This document shows, piece by piece, positions 46,714 through 60,372 of a stretch of 64,000 nucleotides of DNA. The notes beneath the pieces are model-generated. The model was not told the DNA's origin. It worked only from the letters and a program-made list of their open reading frames with translations, and searched no databases. Source of the stretch: Nilaparvata lugens (taxonomy: Eukaryota; Arthropoda; Insecta; Hemiptera; Delphacidae). The stretch covers positions 27,216,372 to 27,280,371 of the forward strand of contig NC_052506.1 in the NCBI RefSeq assembly GCF_014356525.2, in the 5' to 3' direction. How positions within the stretch are numbered: the first letter of the stretch is position 1; each line of letters starts with the position of its first letter. The position numbers and the translations under genes are program-made.

Positions 46714-49220
46714 AATTACAAGTATTATAATCGATGGTGAAAACGGAATTGAACCAAAAATAAATTTCCTAACATTGGATAAACGTTTTTTCATACCTGT
46801 TTGGAATTTGAAATTTTGATATTACCCAAGTACCCCGTTTCCCAAGGGAGGAAAAAAATCAATATTTTTCAAAAAGAATAGTGATTGATACTACAGTATA
46901 AAACAATTATAATAATTGATGAAAAAATAATTTTCTCTCTGATTTATCCTACAATAGACAATGCGATACTTTAGAAAGAAAGTGATGAGATTTGTCTGAA
47001 TGATATTGTATGATGAAAACTAAGGAAAAGACAAAATGTTTGGTATTCTCATTTCTAAAGGTCATATACATTATTTGGTAATTTACTCATTCCCTATTGC
47101 ATTCGTTATGGAACTTTTATAGAAGACATTTAAAGATATTTGAAATCCACGAGATTTCAGATAATTTTTTCAATAAATTATTTCTATTACATAAATAATT
47201 ATAATCATAACATTCCAATTCACTATAGTCAAATGCAGATTATTCCCCACGACAAATAAGGTTTGGCGATTAAAAACAAAAACGTTTTTAATGAAAAGCA
47301 TTTCTGTTGTCAGGTGAATCGACACTATTGGTTAAGGACAGATTGGAGAAGGACATCAAGGATGAATTAAAAGTCGATAATATTGAATAATTGAAAAGTA
47401 TCAAATATCGAAGTATCTTATATACTAGAAATATATGACAAAATAAAATGTCCTACCTTAAACTTTGGCAACGTTCCGCGTTGCAGAGAACCCAGGTTAT
47501 TGGAATCTGAAAACATAAAACAAAGAAATATATTATTATATAAACTCTTATTCAAAACAAATCTTTGAAAATAATCGAAGACTTGACTGAAAAAGTTGTT
47601 TTGAAGATGTAAATTGAATTTATTCAATAGGATAATTAACTCCTCTACAGTCAGATGGTTTATTGATTAAGATTTTATTATAATGAATATTACTACATCA
47701 TTTTGAATAGCAGTAGTGTAAAAATTTAATTATGAACAAGAATTATTCAGTATTAAAGAAGACTATTGTCTTATTGTTATTAAACAAAGTACTATTTAAT
47801 TTGATGGTATAGAAAAAGCGTATTTCTATATCAAATAAAACAAAAAAAATGACCAAGAAAAAATTCTAAGATCCGTAATCAAAATAAAAAAGTCTGAGAA
47901 TCCCATATATTGAATAATAAATTGTGTTCAGAGCTGTTATGGTCAAATGTAAAGTATCTTCATTCCTTCGTTAAACGGTTCCTTCATTCTAAACTCAACG
48001 TTTTGAATTCTGAACTTGATTATTGTGTTAGTAATGATCCCGCCACTAAAAGCATTGTCCAATAGAATACTTCGGTTTAGTTATTAATAAAAACAGATGC
48101 TGACAACTGTTTCATACAAGTTCAAATAGAGACTTGGTTAGGGTAGAAGTTTAGATTTTATACATTAGAAAATCCAATGAAACTCAGCTCACATTTCCCA
48201 GGGCAGAATGAACTTACTCAAAATTAAATCAGTTACCATATCAGAATACAATGGTATTGACTATGCAAATGCAGCTGTTTATTCCCAATCATCAATTAAA
48301 TCAATAATGAATACCAAATGTTCACATTAAATCAGTCTTATGGTGCATAATCACAACAGAAATAGTGCACAGAAAATGATGCAATCAAAAGAGAAGAACA
48401 CAATAATCTAAACACGATTATCACAAACCAAATATTCAAATTCAGCTATCGTATAAGTAGGATTCAAAGAGATTGAATAGAATTTATTATTCTTGAAAAC
48501 TCCTCATCGATTGTATAGACAATGTCAAATATCGTTTCAAGTGGGAATGGGTACTGGTTATTTTCCATTTTTATGTAAAGGACCACTTAAACATATAAAA
48601 AGTAGGCACTTCTACCAGATTATAATATGGAAAATGGCCATTACATTAGTACGATTACTGCCTGTGAATATTTCCAAAGGTAAAAGATTAGTTTTTCAAA
48701 GATTAATCTTCTCTATTCGTTATAAATCAAGATTGAATAACAATTCAAGTGAAAAAAGTTCAAGAGAAGATTTTGAATTAACTATAATGCATAACGAACT
48801 GATTTGAACAAAAAATATGGATCTCCAAGACCCTCACCTAAGTAGGTCTACATCCTGATTATCAGCACGATACATTTTATAAATATAAGTTATAAAAATA
48901 TTTTTTTCTAAGATGATTTAAGTGAAGAAAAACAAAGCTTTGTACTAAAGTACATCGGAAATATAAAGTGAATAACTAAATAGTAATTTATTGGATTCGA
49001 AGTACCTAATTTGCTGTATAAGGAATAGAATATTTTGTAAATCAAATTCATCAAATCAGAAAACATTAATTCCATTCTATAGTTTGTTAATTGATACATT
49101 TGTCATGGAAATTTATATGTGAGTAAACTTTGAAAACAATGTTCGGTCAATCGTAGTTTTTCTATAAAATTGAATGTCTTTAATTCCAGTTTCACGGTTA
49201 TTTATTTAGAATTGATCCAA
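46714..49220. other. intergenic, after eys
   Basis: AT-rich. Contains one candidate minus-strand exon (47457-47506, see findings). An open frame at 48493-48807 (+) has no recognisable features. Confidence 0.45.
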
Positions 49221-49570
49221 GGGCCCCATTACACCTGCATATTTTTTGTAAGGTACGCGAACTTGCATATAAATCTATATGTATATAATTATAGGGGGAA
49301 AACCTGATACGAAAATCAACTACACGCCTTTCACTGGTAAAACTTCGAAATAATCGGAATTTAAATATGAATTTTATGTTATTTGTGAATTGTTTCAAGG
49401 AAATGACTGACTGAGATATTTTTAAGGAGGATAAACATCTAACCTTATATCCTTGCTACACATATTTTTATTGGAAAGCTAGCCACGAGATATGTACGAT
49501 TGCATATCAATAGTTGACACATTGACAAATAAGTTGACTCTTCAAAAAGTATGCAGGTGTAATGGACCCC
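49221..49570. mobile_element. 350-bp MITE
   Basis: GGGCCCCATTACACCTGCAT on the left is mirrored by ATGCAGGTGTAATGGACCCC on the right. No coding capacity. Confidence 0.75.
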
Positions 49571-52500
49571 GAAAAATATCATGCAACTTGTATTTATACA
49601 ATTGTGCATCGTGTCTTTTTGAAATATTGTTGAATATGTAAAGTCAATGTTTGTTAGTTTGTTAATTTGATCATTGTTCAAGTGAATATTGTTTAATAAT
49701 TTGATTATATTATTTGTTTTTCAACCAAAAATGTGTGTGTTTTTTCAACTCCAGTACCGTTCAAATCTTATTTAATAAGTTAGAAGATAAACAAAAGGCA
49801 ACTCTAAAGTAAGGATAACATTAAGTGGAACGAGTAATTATTATAAGAGCTGTATATATAAAACATACAGAGAACAGAGATGTTTTGCTGAGCTTGAAGG
49901 TCAAATAAGTTATCAACGTGTGTTTGGAGAAGTGTTCTTGATCCTCAAGTCTTGATGATAACAGGAGATTGCAAAAGATTTCAGATCTTCTTTTTTCAAT
50001 CAGAAACTTGAGATTCAATATTATTAATGAAAGGTAAGGTAACCAAAATTAATTAAATTAATATTAATTTAATTTGGTACGGTAACCAAAAATTAAATGT
50101 AATGGAACAATGTGTTGTTAACTCTAGTGATTATTGAGATATTTTCAAAAACTGTTTGAAAAGTAAGATCCTCAAGTCTTGAGCACCGAAATTTTTACTA
50201 TACCTTGTATTGGCAATTTCCACATTTAAGCTATTCGAACTTACAGACAACTCAATCCTGACGATAAAAAAAGTTAGTTAATTGTATAATGGCTTTATTT
50301 CATTAATCAAAACTGAATTGAATAAGCCTTGGATGAGGTAAAACTTATATTGGTTTTCCCCAAGAACACTTGGTTTATATCACATAAATACAAGAGATGA
50401 ATTTATACTTAATAGCTGAATATGTCAAAGCTTTGAGCTTGATACTTTTTCCACAGAAAGCTTTCCGGTTAGTAAGCCAGCAAGTTTCTGTAAAAATGAA
50501 TTATCTTCAATCTTTCATAATTTTTATAGGAATCAGAGAAATTCCTAATCCATAATTATTATGGAACCCTTTTCAATACTTCATTTTCTAATGAGAATTG
50601 AGCACCAAGCGACCTTGTAACTAACAGGTTGTTTACCTCGGAAGTAGGAAAGTGTTGGAATGCTTGTGCTGTGCACTTTATATCTACCAAACACTGTGGA
50701 ATCAAAACGTTCTAGAGGGCAAGGACAGTTCATGAACGAGGAAGTTACAAACCACAATATTACATTAGTAGTTGTTCATAAGGAATCTTATATTAAAGTA
50801 TTTTTGCAAAACTTATGATAGCTACTGATGCCGTGACAAAAAAGGTTAGTGGCAGTGTATGTACTGGTTTTATTTGCATTTCGTAATCGTTGAGTCAAAA
50901 ATGTCAAATAAGAGAAAATTAATTTTAGCGTTTTAAATCTTACGGTTTTTTGACAATACTTGAACTATAGTCTGTGTAAAATAAGTTGAGACTTGGCTCT
51001 CCATCTGAAGAAAGTAAAAGGTAGCCAAATCGTGTAAAATTGTAACTTTCTCAAATTTACAATTCAACGTTAGAATTATATTTCCAATTTAACATTAGAA
51101 TTAAATTGCAACTTTCACAGATTTCCAATTTGATGTAGATGTAGAATATTATCCCCGATATGCCAGTAGTGCTAAAAAAGTTCCAGGGTTGAAGATTAAA
51201 AGGAATGTTTAACGTTTTTGATGAAATTGGAAACATCGCGTAAATTTGTTTTTCTCTTGAATACTATTTCTCTCAAAATCATAGGACGTCGTACGAATTT
51301 TATATCAAATCAACGAGAATTTCTCCTTTCTATTGGTATATGGATCATTTTTATCCGACCTATAGTTATTTTTTAATTGATGATTATGTTTGTCAATGTC
51401 GAGCAGAAAACTTAAATTTTTGACATGCTAAAAACATTTTTGTTTCAAAAGATAAGTGAGTGGTACAAGCGTACCACTTGTAAAAGCGTGAAAGTTTCCC
51501 AGAAATAATTGAAATTATTTTTTTTTGTCTAAAGTAGTCGGAAAAAAGTTAAATTTCATTTTAATTTTCAACCCTGGAACTTTTTTAGCAATACTGGCTT
51601 ATCGGAGATAATATTCTACATCCAAATCTGACTTTAAATAGGAAATTTGAGAAAGTTGCAGTTTTTCACGATTTGGCAACCATGTAATTTCTTCGGATGG
51701 AGAGCCAAGTCTCAACTTATTTTACACATACTATAACTGCATGGATTTTCTTACTAGATAAAGAGTACTGGATGAGGGAACGGAACAATGCAAGCGTCGC
51801 ATGTCGCGGTGGTTTTAGTCTAGTATTTATTTGATTTATCAATTTTCATCAAACATATACTATGAATTCAGTCACGATTATCCAATTAAATAAACGTTTG
51901 ATTTCCAGTAGCGAGAAGACTAACAATTTTCATGCCTGATTGTCAATTCAAACCTTGTGATAGATGGATAGATAAATGTCTTTTATTTCCACTTTATAAC
52001 ATTATAAAAATGATGGGAGACCATCCTACATTCTAAACCTACACTCCTATGTGGGTTAGGAACTAATGAATTATATTAAAAATAATTATAATTAACTTGT
52101 GAAATGTAATAATCATAAGGAATAAATAAATAATAATCATATATAGAAAGAATCAAAATTTAAGTATATTGATTCATATTTTTAATGTAATATTTCTTTC
52201 TAAAAGCATGGTTACAGATGTACTGGTCATGAATTACAACATTCGAAAGGTATGAACAATGAAATCAACTAAAACGTATTAACGTAAAATCACATAAGGT
52301 TTCTTAATATATTTTGTGAGTGTATAAACCACGAATTTGATGAAATTACTGCTATAGTGTCGCGGTTTATTATTTTCATATCAACTGGATTATTTTGATC
52401 AATCGAACATCCTACAGAGGAGAAATCTAAAACAATCGAAGAATTATTATCCACTTGTAACGGATTGTTTACAAGTTATGGACTGACATGTTGAGGAATT

Positions 52501-53035
52501 ATAACTTTGTTCCGGTGTCTGCATAATACATGCATTAGCAAAATTTTCGGATCTGATGTAAGGATACTTTAAGTATAGTGTTCCCAATATGGATGAGATG
52601 ATGTCATCCTGCAACCGGCTCTAATTAATAATTAGAAGAAGGAAAGGCTGTTTCATCTATTTCATATACAGTATGTCACACGACTTGAGAAAGGAGGAAA
52701 GAGTGAGAGGATGGTGTCCGGTGACACGGTCCATTTAGTCGGCCCGCGGCCACTGCTTGGGTAACATAGTTGCAGTCCAATCAAAATCAAAAGCCGTGTC
52801 CACGCATCCACTCCTGTCTTGTTTGCAGCTACTCGCTTGGCTTCATCCAGACAAAAATTATTGCATAAATCGCACGTAAATTACTGGTCACATGTTGATC
52901 TCGTTACAATTATTATTCTCATTATCGTTACATTTTGTGTAACTCGGCCTAATAATGCAATGCGACTGATGAGTTACCCTCCACCGAGCAGCGACTGGCC
53001 CCCGCTTTTTAGGGGCCTATCTCCAACTCCACCCG
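49571..53035. other. intergenic, upstream of the cuticle protein gene
   Basis: Holds the 50966-51735 foldback MITE. From about 52690 GC content rises towards the cuticle promoter. The open frame at 52819-53040 overlaps the TATA box and is not taken as a gene. Confidence 0.5.
50966..51735. mobile_element. 770-bp foldback MITE, TA-flanked
   Basis: Left GTGTAAAATAAGTTGAGACT and right AGTCTCAACTTATTTTACAC are inverted; arms extend about 175-240 bp, including CCAGGGTTGAA and its mirror. Ends carry TATAG/CTATA. Confidence 0.8.
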
Positions 53036-53043
53036 TATAAAAG
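53036..53043 (+). promoter_or_regulatory. TATA box of the cuticle protein gene
   Basis: TATAAAAG stands 33 nt before the putative start A at 53069, inside an initiator TCAGTT (53067-53072). The ATG follows 59 nt further on. This spacing fits a focused, developmentally regulated insect promoter. Confidence 0.75.
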
Positions 53044-53127
53044 TTACAACAATTATTGCTGGACCATCAGTTGCATTCTTCTCCAACGCAGACAACTAGT
53101 GGATTAAACACCGCAACACTCCTCAAC

Positions 53128-53142
53128 ATGCATTCCGTTCAA
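53128..53142 (+). CDS. RR-2 cuticle protein, exon 1 (start of signal peptide)
   Basis: Five codons (MHSVQ) after a 59-nt leader, donor gtgaga, phase 0. A tiny first coding exon interrupting the signal peptide is the usual gene structure of insect CPR cuticle proteins, and it supports this start. The 3.4-kb first intron follows. Confidence 0.8.
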
Positions 53143-56100
53143 GTGAGACAATTTTCTATTCTCTTTTCAAAAATTTTTTAGTGCTTTGAATAATAATATC
53201 ATCGTGGTCTGACTAGCTCAGGTATGATACCCTAGTCGCATCTGATTGATTTCAGGGCCTCTGAAGTGATTGTTTTCAAGAAACCTCGGGAGAACTGACT
53301 ATAAAAAACAATGAAGTATTTCTACCTCATATTGAGGTTTCTCTACTTTTTTATTGATGGCTTCTTTTATTCATGCTATGTTTATCAAAGGAATGTGACA
53401 GTTCTAGATGGAAATAATTATTATAAGAGAAGAAGTTTTTCATACAGAGTATTTTGATACAGCACTTTTGCGATTTTCAAAAGAACAATTAATTTTGATA
53501 TAGTTTGAATTGAATTTATAGTTATTACATATAATCAAATAAATAGCTCTCATGTAGTTTTATCAAAAGAGAAATCAAATGCATTCCTGTAAGTTTTGTT
53601 TGTGGTTTTTTTTTAGAATGCTCACTTTCCTTCATTTTTGACACAGTTGAAATAGGATGCTAGAAAGGTTCACGAACTCTCTAAGTATAGTTCAGGCCAG
53701 TCCAAAAGATAAGAAAGGAAATAATTGCAATTAAATAATTTGACTCTCATTGTAGATCTTCATTCATTGAAGAGTGGGATAGCACTAAGATCTTTCTTAG
53801 CCGTAAATTAGCTGTAAAGGTACTCTGAGATGTAAAGTGAAGGTACTCTGAGACTCAAACAGTGTGCTGTTTTACTTAACGATTCATATTTGAACTTTTT
53901 TTATGAGCTCTAAAGGAAGGAGACAATAAAATACACTTGTAGATGAGTTGATTGAATTATTACAGACTTCCTATAAGTAATGATCGGAGTAATAAGGCAG
54001 TGACCTCTTTTATTGGCATAGTGATTCCAATTTCAACCACCATCATTTTTATTCACTACATTTCAACATATCACTAATACCAGAACATATATGAAGTTGA
54101 ATTTGAGTTTTTTATCCAGTTTACAATTGAGTTGGTTCAAGTTACTTAAAAGCGTAAATTAAGAGCTCAATTTCCAATATAGTTTGGCAAATTTTCTCCT
54201 TTCTTATTTGGCTGGAAGAGGTCAGTATCTTCATATGCTGAATACATGGTAATGTTATGTAATTAACTTAGAGGCTCCTTTGGGATCGGATCTTTGACTT
54301 TTACTTTTTTAGTTATTAATAAATGTTTCACCTGATCTCATAGCTATAGTTATCTTAAATATATATGTCAAAGATGTAAATCTCAACTTTTAGATAAGTG
54401 ATTTTGACGTGAATAATCTTTAGTCTTTGTGTGTGGTAAATCAATTACATGTAAATGTAAATAAGCGTGATGTGATGAAGATCACTCGTCAGAGAAATAT
54501 ATTCAACAAAACTCCCTACAGAATACTTAATAATTATGAAACATGTTAAATTTGGGTGTATTTATATCAAGCTCAATTGTTCTTGTGTGAAGTGGAACTT
54601 TTTTGTCAATGAAGCATATAAAAATCTTGGCTACATTATAAGAACTCAATTTTCAATATTAAGAATAAGTATAATTTTCAATAATGAAATATATGATATA
54701 ATATATATAAGAATGAGGACTCTTTGCTACCTGTTCTAGACATAGTATTTTTGGGAATTGTAACGTGGTGTAGAGGCCATACTAAAATCTTCACTCATAC
54801 ATCCTTTAGAGAGTGTTCAATACAGATTTGAGATAATCTCATTTGAAAGTAAAATGTTTTTTTTTCATTGAGAGTAATCCCTCAAGTAGCAAAATAATCG
54901 ATTGAAAGAGTATTTTTGGGAATTGTAATGTGGTGTAGAGGCCGTACTAAAATTCACTCATACATCATTTAGAAAGTGTTCAATACAGATTTGAGATATC
55001 TTATTTGAAAGTAAAATTTTTTTAATGAGAGTAATCCCCCAAGTAGCAAAATAATCGATTGAAAGTACTTTCAAATTGATTTGAAATAACTTTTAATAAT
55101 TGTTAAAATGACTTGACATAAAAAATGTTTCAAGTTGGCAAAATTGTAATTTTTGAACTAGCTGTAAATAATTTAAAATAAAAGGTTGAATAAGTTCCAT
55201 ATAATCATTTACGATAAGTGAGTTATTTACTTTTTCCTCCAGTTCGCTCTTCACTATTTCGCTCTTTTGACTGAAATGGGCGGTTGTAGAAGTACCCAGT
55301 TTTCAATGTGTGATGTTTAATATTACTCATAGAATAATCTTCTAAGGTTAATACGAACACGGAATTCGTAGTATTCAGTATTCGTAAATAGTTATTTATG
55401 TAACATGAAAGCAAAACTACACATAGCAATTTCAAATGAAACCGTATTTTCTCGAATCCGAGGAGAATGAAAAATGTATATCGAGCAGTTGAATTGAAAA
55501 TATTGTAAAATAGCCTTGCTGTTTCAAAATGACTTATCAACCTACAAAATTTAAAAATTTAATTCGTCAGTGGAAAATAGTAATCAATATTATTCAAGTA
55601 CTTTCGCAATCGAAAGCAGGACTGCAAACCTATTTTTGAATGTTGATCAGGGAATATAACTAAGTCTTGCTCCTAATAAGTTGCATATTGAAGCGCAACA
55701 GTTAGTGTACATAAAATGAACATTGATGGAACAAAGATAATTCATCTATCTGTAAAGCACTTCTCTATTTTCTATACGTTGGAATGAAATCGTATAAAAT
55801 AACTGAATGTTAGTATATAAATAAAAATATAAATCTGACTATCCTTTTTAAAATTATTTAGTCACGACTATATGCCATTATCAAGTGATTGGAAAATAAA
55901 AGACAAAATTAACCCTAACAAAAAAATACAACTAAATGTTAGTAGCCTACGTAATATAGAGGGCTGTATTTAAGAACTATTTACAACCAAGTTCTCTACT
56001 GATTGGTTGTTAGACTTGGTTGGTTCTTAAAAATAATTCATAAATGTTTAAATTTCTATATTCACTCGTTCAAATATTTGAAGTACGTCAATGGTGTACG

Positions 56101-56538
56101 TGTAGAGGTTTAGAGATACAAGCATACAAGGTTAAGCATCGTCGATAATATCACTATTAATTTCAGAGCCGTCCATAAATGAATCATTATAAGAGTGCGG
56201 GAACTTGAATGAAATGATTGTGGATTATTCACCGATTAGAAGAAATAATGAGAAACTTTGTAAATGGTTGTGGGAAGAATACTAAACGAAATCTGTGGTA
56301 CTATTGTGAAGTTGGAGCAAAAACTAATTTCTGAAAACTGAAAAAATTATGAATTGATGGCAAAAATGTGAATTGTCAACTGTCTACACGCTACGAGCTC
56401 ACAACCCCAATTCTATACCAACTTTTATTTCAAAATGCATACTTGAGTATCGTGATATGAATGAGTTCAAGCTGATGAATTGTTTATTCAAGTCAGCAAC
56501 GATTGAATTTACTAAAGTGATTTTTCATATTTTTTCAG
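53143..56538. other. cuticle protein gene, first intron
   Basis: AT-rich; contains the tandem duplication at 54744. An open frame at 55223-55540 (-) has no recognisable domain. Confidence 0.6.
54744..55071. repeat. tandem duplication, unit about 165 bp
   Basis: AGTATTTTTGGGAATTGTAA begins at 54744 and 54909; both units end ATAATCGATTGAAAG. Lies in the first intron of the cuticle gene. Confidence 0.9.
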
Positions 56539-56631
56539 ATTCAAGCCGCCATCGTAATGATGTGTTTCATTGCATTCTCTTATGGGCAAATCTATGGGAG
56601 CTATGGTCATCATGGACACCAGGATTATCAC
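56539..56631 (+). CDS. RR-2 cuticle protein, exon 2 (signal peptide core and linker)
   Basis: 93 bp, phase 0 on both sides, acceptor tattttttcag, donor gtgagt. It encodes IQAAIVMMCFIAFSYG, the hydrophobic core of a signal peptide with predicted cleavage near residue 21, then a Gly/His/Tyr-rich linker (SYGHHGHQDYH). Confidence 0.87.
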
Positions 56632-58955
56632 GTGAGTTTTCACAGTATTTCAAATCACTCCAACTATTGTTGAAGAGAATTTATTTATTATATTTAATAA
56701 TCAGTTGAATGCACCTGTGTAGCGAGAAACGCCTCTTTCTCTTGCAAACCACATTTGAACACCAAAGTTACACGGAAAAAGCTCAAATGATTATATAGTA
56801 TTTAATGGCGAAAATTATTATCTTCAGATAGTTTCAACAGCAAGTAAGTTATGGTTATTAAAATTATATATCTTACATTTTTAAAAGTCTTATTTGAGAA
56901 TGATTGCCGGCTCGATTTGGTGTTGCAAAAAGTACACAGAAGGCACAACGTGAACTCCAAGATTATTCTCGATTTTTGACCCTATCAACATAATTATTTT
57001 CAAAAGCAACAACAGGACTACTAACCACATGTAAATTGGTCTATATAATCAATAGTGTATTACGGTCACAGTGGCTGATAATTTTGCAAATTGGTTCAAC
57101 ATTAAGGTCACAGTGACTGACTACTAGTTTTGCAAGTATTCTAATACTATCGGAATGAATTGATTTCATATTTGAAGAAAAAATCTTATAATCTTGAATA
57201 TGAACAGTGAACTAACAAAACCACTAAATTATCAGTCATTGGCACACAGCTGTTGGCCAATATCCAAACTCCTATACACTATATTTCTCAATAGATATTT
57301 GTGAGGCATGAAACCACAGCATTTAAAAAGAGAGAAAACATTGCTGAACAAAAACCGCAAGATCAATGAGACAACTCAGCAATATTCAATGTCATTAACG
57401 AATGAACGGTAGTTATAGATCCTTTGAAAGTCAACTACTTTATATGTTTTCAGAAAATTAATCATTCCTTTATTGTGTGTATCCCAATATCATTATGATA
57501 TCAATAAAATGGCTAATAACAGTAAGTTACGAGAAATACCAGAACGATTTCATGCCTTCAATGATATTGTTGCACTACTAACATAGCCTAAATCTCCTTC
57601 AGACTTGAAATATTATCAAAAACCTTCTCCTCCAGACCTGAAATATTATCAAGGACCTTATGTCCAAAAATATATAGGAAGTTATGAGAAAATTCATAAT
57701 AGCCTAATAATTTACTTTTCAACATCATAATATTTTCTAAGTTATTCATTATAAATTTCATAATAAACATTCACTTTTCAATATTTTTAATATTCATTTT
57801 ATAATAAAAACTTAATACGATATATATCTAGTGTATTAGTTATTTTCCACCAGATTGTTAAACTTAGTCAATTCGTTATTATTTGGTCATGTAATAAGTC
57901 AAGCACTAAATCAGTTATGTTCTCTAAATAAGCTGTAACGTTATTCCTCCACTGACTCTGGACTTAATAAACAATAATGGTTTTCGAACGTGATAATAGT
58001 GTCAAAGATGATAATTTCTTAATCCATAACGAAGTGAACTGCGATGTATACACTTACGATTTACACTAAAAATGTCAATTTAAATGTAAGAACATTAAAA
58101 CTTGTCAACTTGGAGACTGGCGCGCTTTCGAATGTTAATGAACCTTTTTTTAGCATTAATGATTAATGATTTGTCCGGCCGAATGTCTATTTGTTTATGA
58201 AAAACATAAGGGTGTAATTTTATTATGTATGTAGCCAATAATTGGAGTTCATACTGAATTGTTCAATTTTTTGAGAACTAACAGGTAATCTGTACTTTGC
58301 GGTTTGCACTGGGAAAATTTTGTGTTGTAAAATGAAATTTCCTAATACCCAGGAAACATAAAAATAGAATTATTTAGTAAAAATCACTTGGATAAACTTC
58401 ATTAGAGTTGAAAATTCTTAGCAAAGAAAAATGAGTTTGATTGATGACCTCCAACTTTTGATTCATGAGCCGCGTTTGCTACAAATTACGCTATGCGTCA
58501 CTTGAAGATAGCTCTATTTGGTAGGGCGTATATTATTGAGTAAAATTTGAAATACAAATTGGATAAGTTTGATTTAATTATTAAATTGTGATTAATTAAT
58601 ATAATAGATACTATTTATAACATTGTAGATGAGAGAGTAGCATACGCAATTGTGCCCAGCATGCTTACTCCTCCCCACTACTCTGTCCATGCTACAAAAG
58701 GAGAAATCGGTTTCCCCTCTTCATGTTAAAAGTAATATCTCTCGGACTATAGTTGAAATCTCTGCTGAACTAAATAACAGTAACTTTTAACTGTCGAAAA
58801 CGAATATTTCTAAATTTATAAAAATGGAACTCTGGTCTTATAAGTTTACGGTAAGCAAGTAGGCCTGTTTGCTTATAATTGAATCGGTTGAAGAAATTGT
58901 AATGATTTAGTAGCAAAAAGTGAGTAATGAGGCTGATGGATATATCTTATTTCAG
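56632..58955. other. cuticle protein gene, second intron
   Basis: AT-rich, no repeat recognised. A possible alternative first exon lies at its end (58824-58850, see findings). Confidence 0.55.
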
Positions 58956-59171
58956 GAACCAGCGCATTACAGTTTCGAATACAAGGTGCATGACCCTCAC
59001 ACTCATGACATAAAATCGCAACATGAATCACGCAACGGAGATGCAGTGAAGGGCTACTACAGCCTTGTCGAGCCTGACGGCTCAGTCAGAGAGGTGCACT
59101 ACACCGCCGACAAACACAATGGATTCAACGCCGTAGTCCACAAATCCGGTCATGGACACCACTACTATTAA
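58956..59171 (+). CDS. RR-2 cuticle protein, exon 3 (Rebers-Riddiford chitin-binding domain)
   Basis: 216 bp, phase 0, acceptor ttatttcag, TAA at 59169-59171. The whole mature protein has 107 codons including the leader, which is short for the family. Exon 3 is nearly all chitin-binding domain: [55 protein letters not shown], the diagnostic RR-2 pattern of hard (sclerotised) cuticle. It ends in a short Gly/His/Tyr tail. Known: such proteins are secreted by epidermis and bind chitin in exocuticle. No second cuticle gene is visible beside it. Confidence 0.95.
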   Translation, partial: EPAHYSFEYKVHDPHTHDIKSQHESRNGDAVKGYYSLVEPDGSVREVHYTADKHNGFNAVVHKSGHGHHYY

Positions 59172-59218
59172 CACCTGACAAGCTCATAAAAACCTATTTA
59201 TTATTTTTGTACAAAACC

Positions 59219-59224
59219 AATAAA
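59219..59224 (+). terminator. poly(A) signal of the cuticle protein gene
   Basis: AATAAA 48 nt after the cuticle protein stop codon. Confidence 0.6.
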
Positions 59225-59383
59225 ATATCTTCAAACGATTACTAATTTTTATTAGAACCAAGGATCTATTTATTAATTTTCAACATTTGAAAATGGTATC
59301 ATTTCTGATATCTTGTTCAAGTAGCCTATGGTGAAGTTATTTTATCAAGCAATTTTCATATCAGGAATTTTACTTTTTTTATA

Positions 59384-60372
59384 CAGAGGAGTCCAAAAAA
59401 TGTATACACTCATTGACATTGAATATCTTGGTAACGCATTAGCAGTTGTTGCCGTTTGCATCTGGACTATCCATGCCACACTACTTGTTGAGAAATCGAA
59501 ATACAAGGCCCAATTCACATTCTACAAGGCCCAATTCACACTCGTACAGACGTGGTGTGGCAATGGCACGCAAGTTGCAGAGGCATGTCGTACGCAATGC
59601 ACTCCAGAAGGACGAAATAGTGACATTTTAATCCCATTTTATTCAACAGTTTCTATACGATCTCATTTTGAACAAGTGGCAAGGAAGTGACGTGCCCTTT
59701 CTTGTAAGCCACGAGATGGCAAAGGGACATGGCGCGGACGGTCACTTTCTCACCCGCGCCGCGACCGACGCCCGAATAAAGCCTCGTTTCTATTACCACA
59801 GATTCAGGGTTGCAACATGAGATCGAATGACGGGAACTTATAATAATGGAATCAGTCCACAACATTTCAACTCGGCACCAGCCCAATGTGACGCGGCGCA
59901 AGGTGTTGTTGCAGATTCATATTTCACAATTGATTACTTATATCTTTTCCTCTCAAATTCTAACTTCTAATAAGTAAATTCTAAAGAAGTAAGTTTTGGT
60001 CACCTTTATATATTAATTTTTATAGTGCTCAATGTCTCTAGAGCAAGGTCTTACGTTGGTCCTAAGTTAGCATATACGTTGCCATTGCACTCACTCTCAT
60101 GCAGTTTGAGCCGAAATGGGAACAATAAACGACAAAGTTGTAAGATCCGCTCAACAAGCTAGCATAGCTCATCGTTATGAAGTGATATTTCAAATTGCCA
60201 GAATGGAGACTAGGCTTAAGGCTTACTTTGGTAATTGTACTTTGATGTCTCATTAACACGTAGCAGTGCAGCATTAGTAGTCCACATGCAAAATGTAACA
60301 GCTGTCAGGATTAGTACACATAATATTCACTGTCATCAAAGACTGTAAAGTTACATTTTTTGGAATCCTCTT
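59384..60372. mobile_element. 989-bp Tc1/mariner-like non-autonomous element
   Basis: Ends CAGAGGAGTCCAAAAAATGT and AAGAGGATTCCAAAAAATGT (inverted), each next to TA. Inside is a 21-bp tandem copy of TACAAGGCCCAATTCACA and short frames without a recognisable transposase. It begins 160 bp after the cuticle gene poly(A) signal. Confidence 0.75.

Noticed and set aside
52819..53040. 73-codon open frame upstream of the cuticle gene
   Set aside because: It overlaps the TATA box and core promoter; composition is that of chance sequence.
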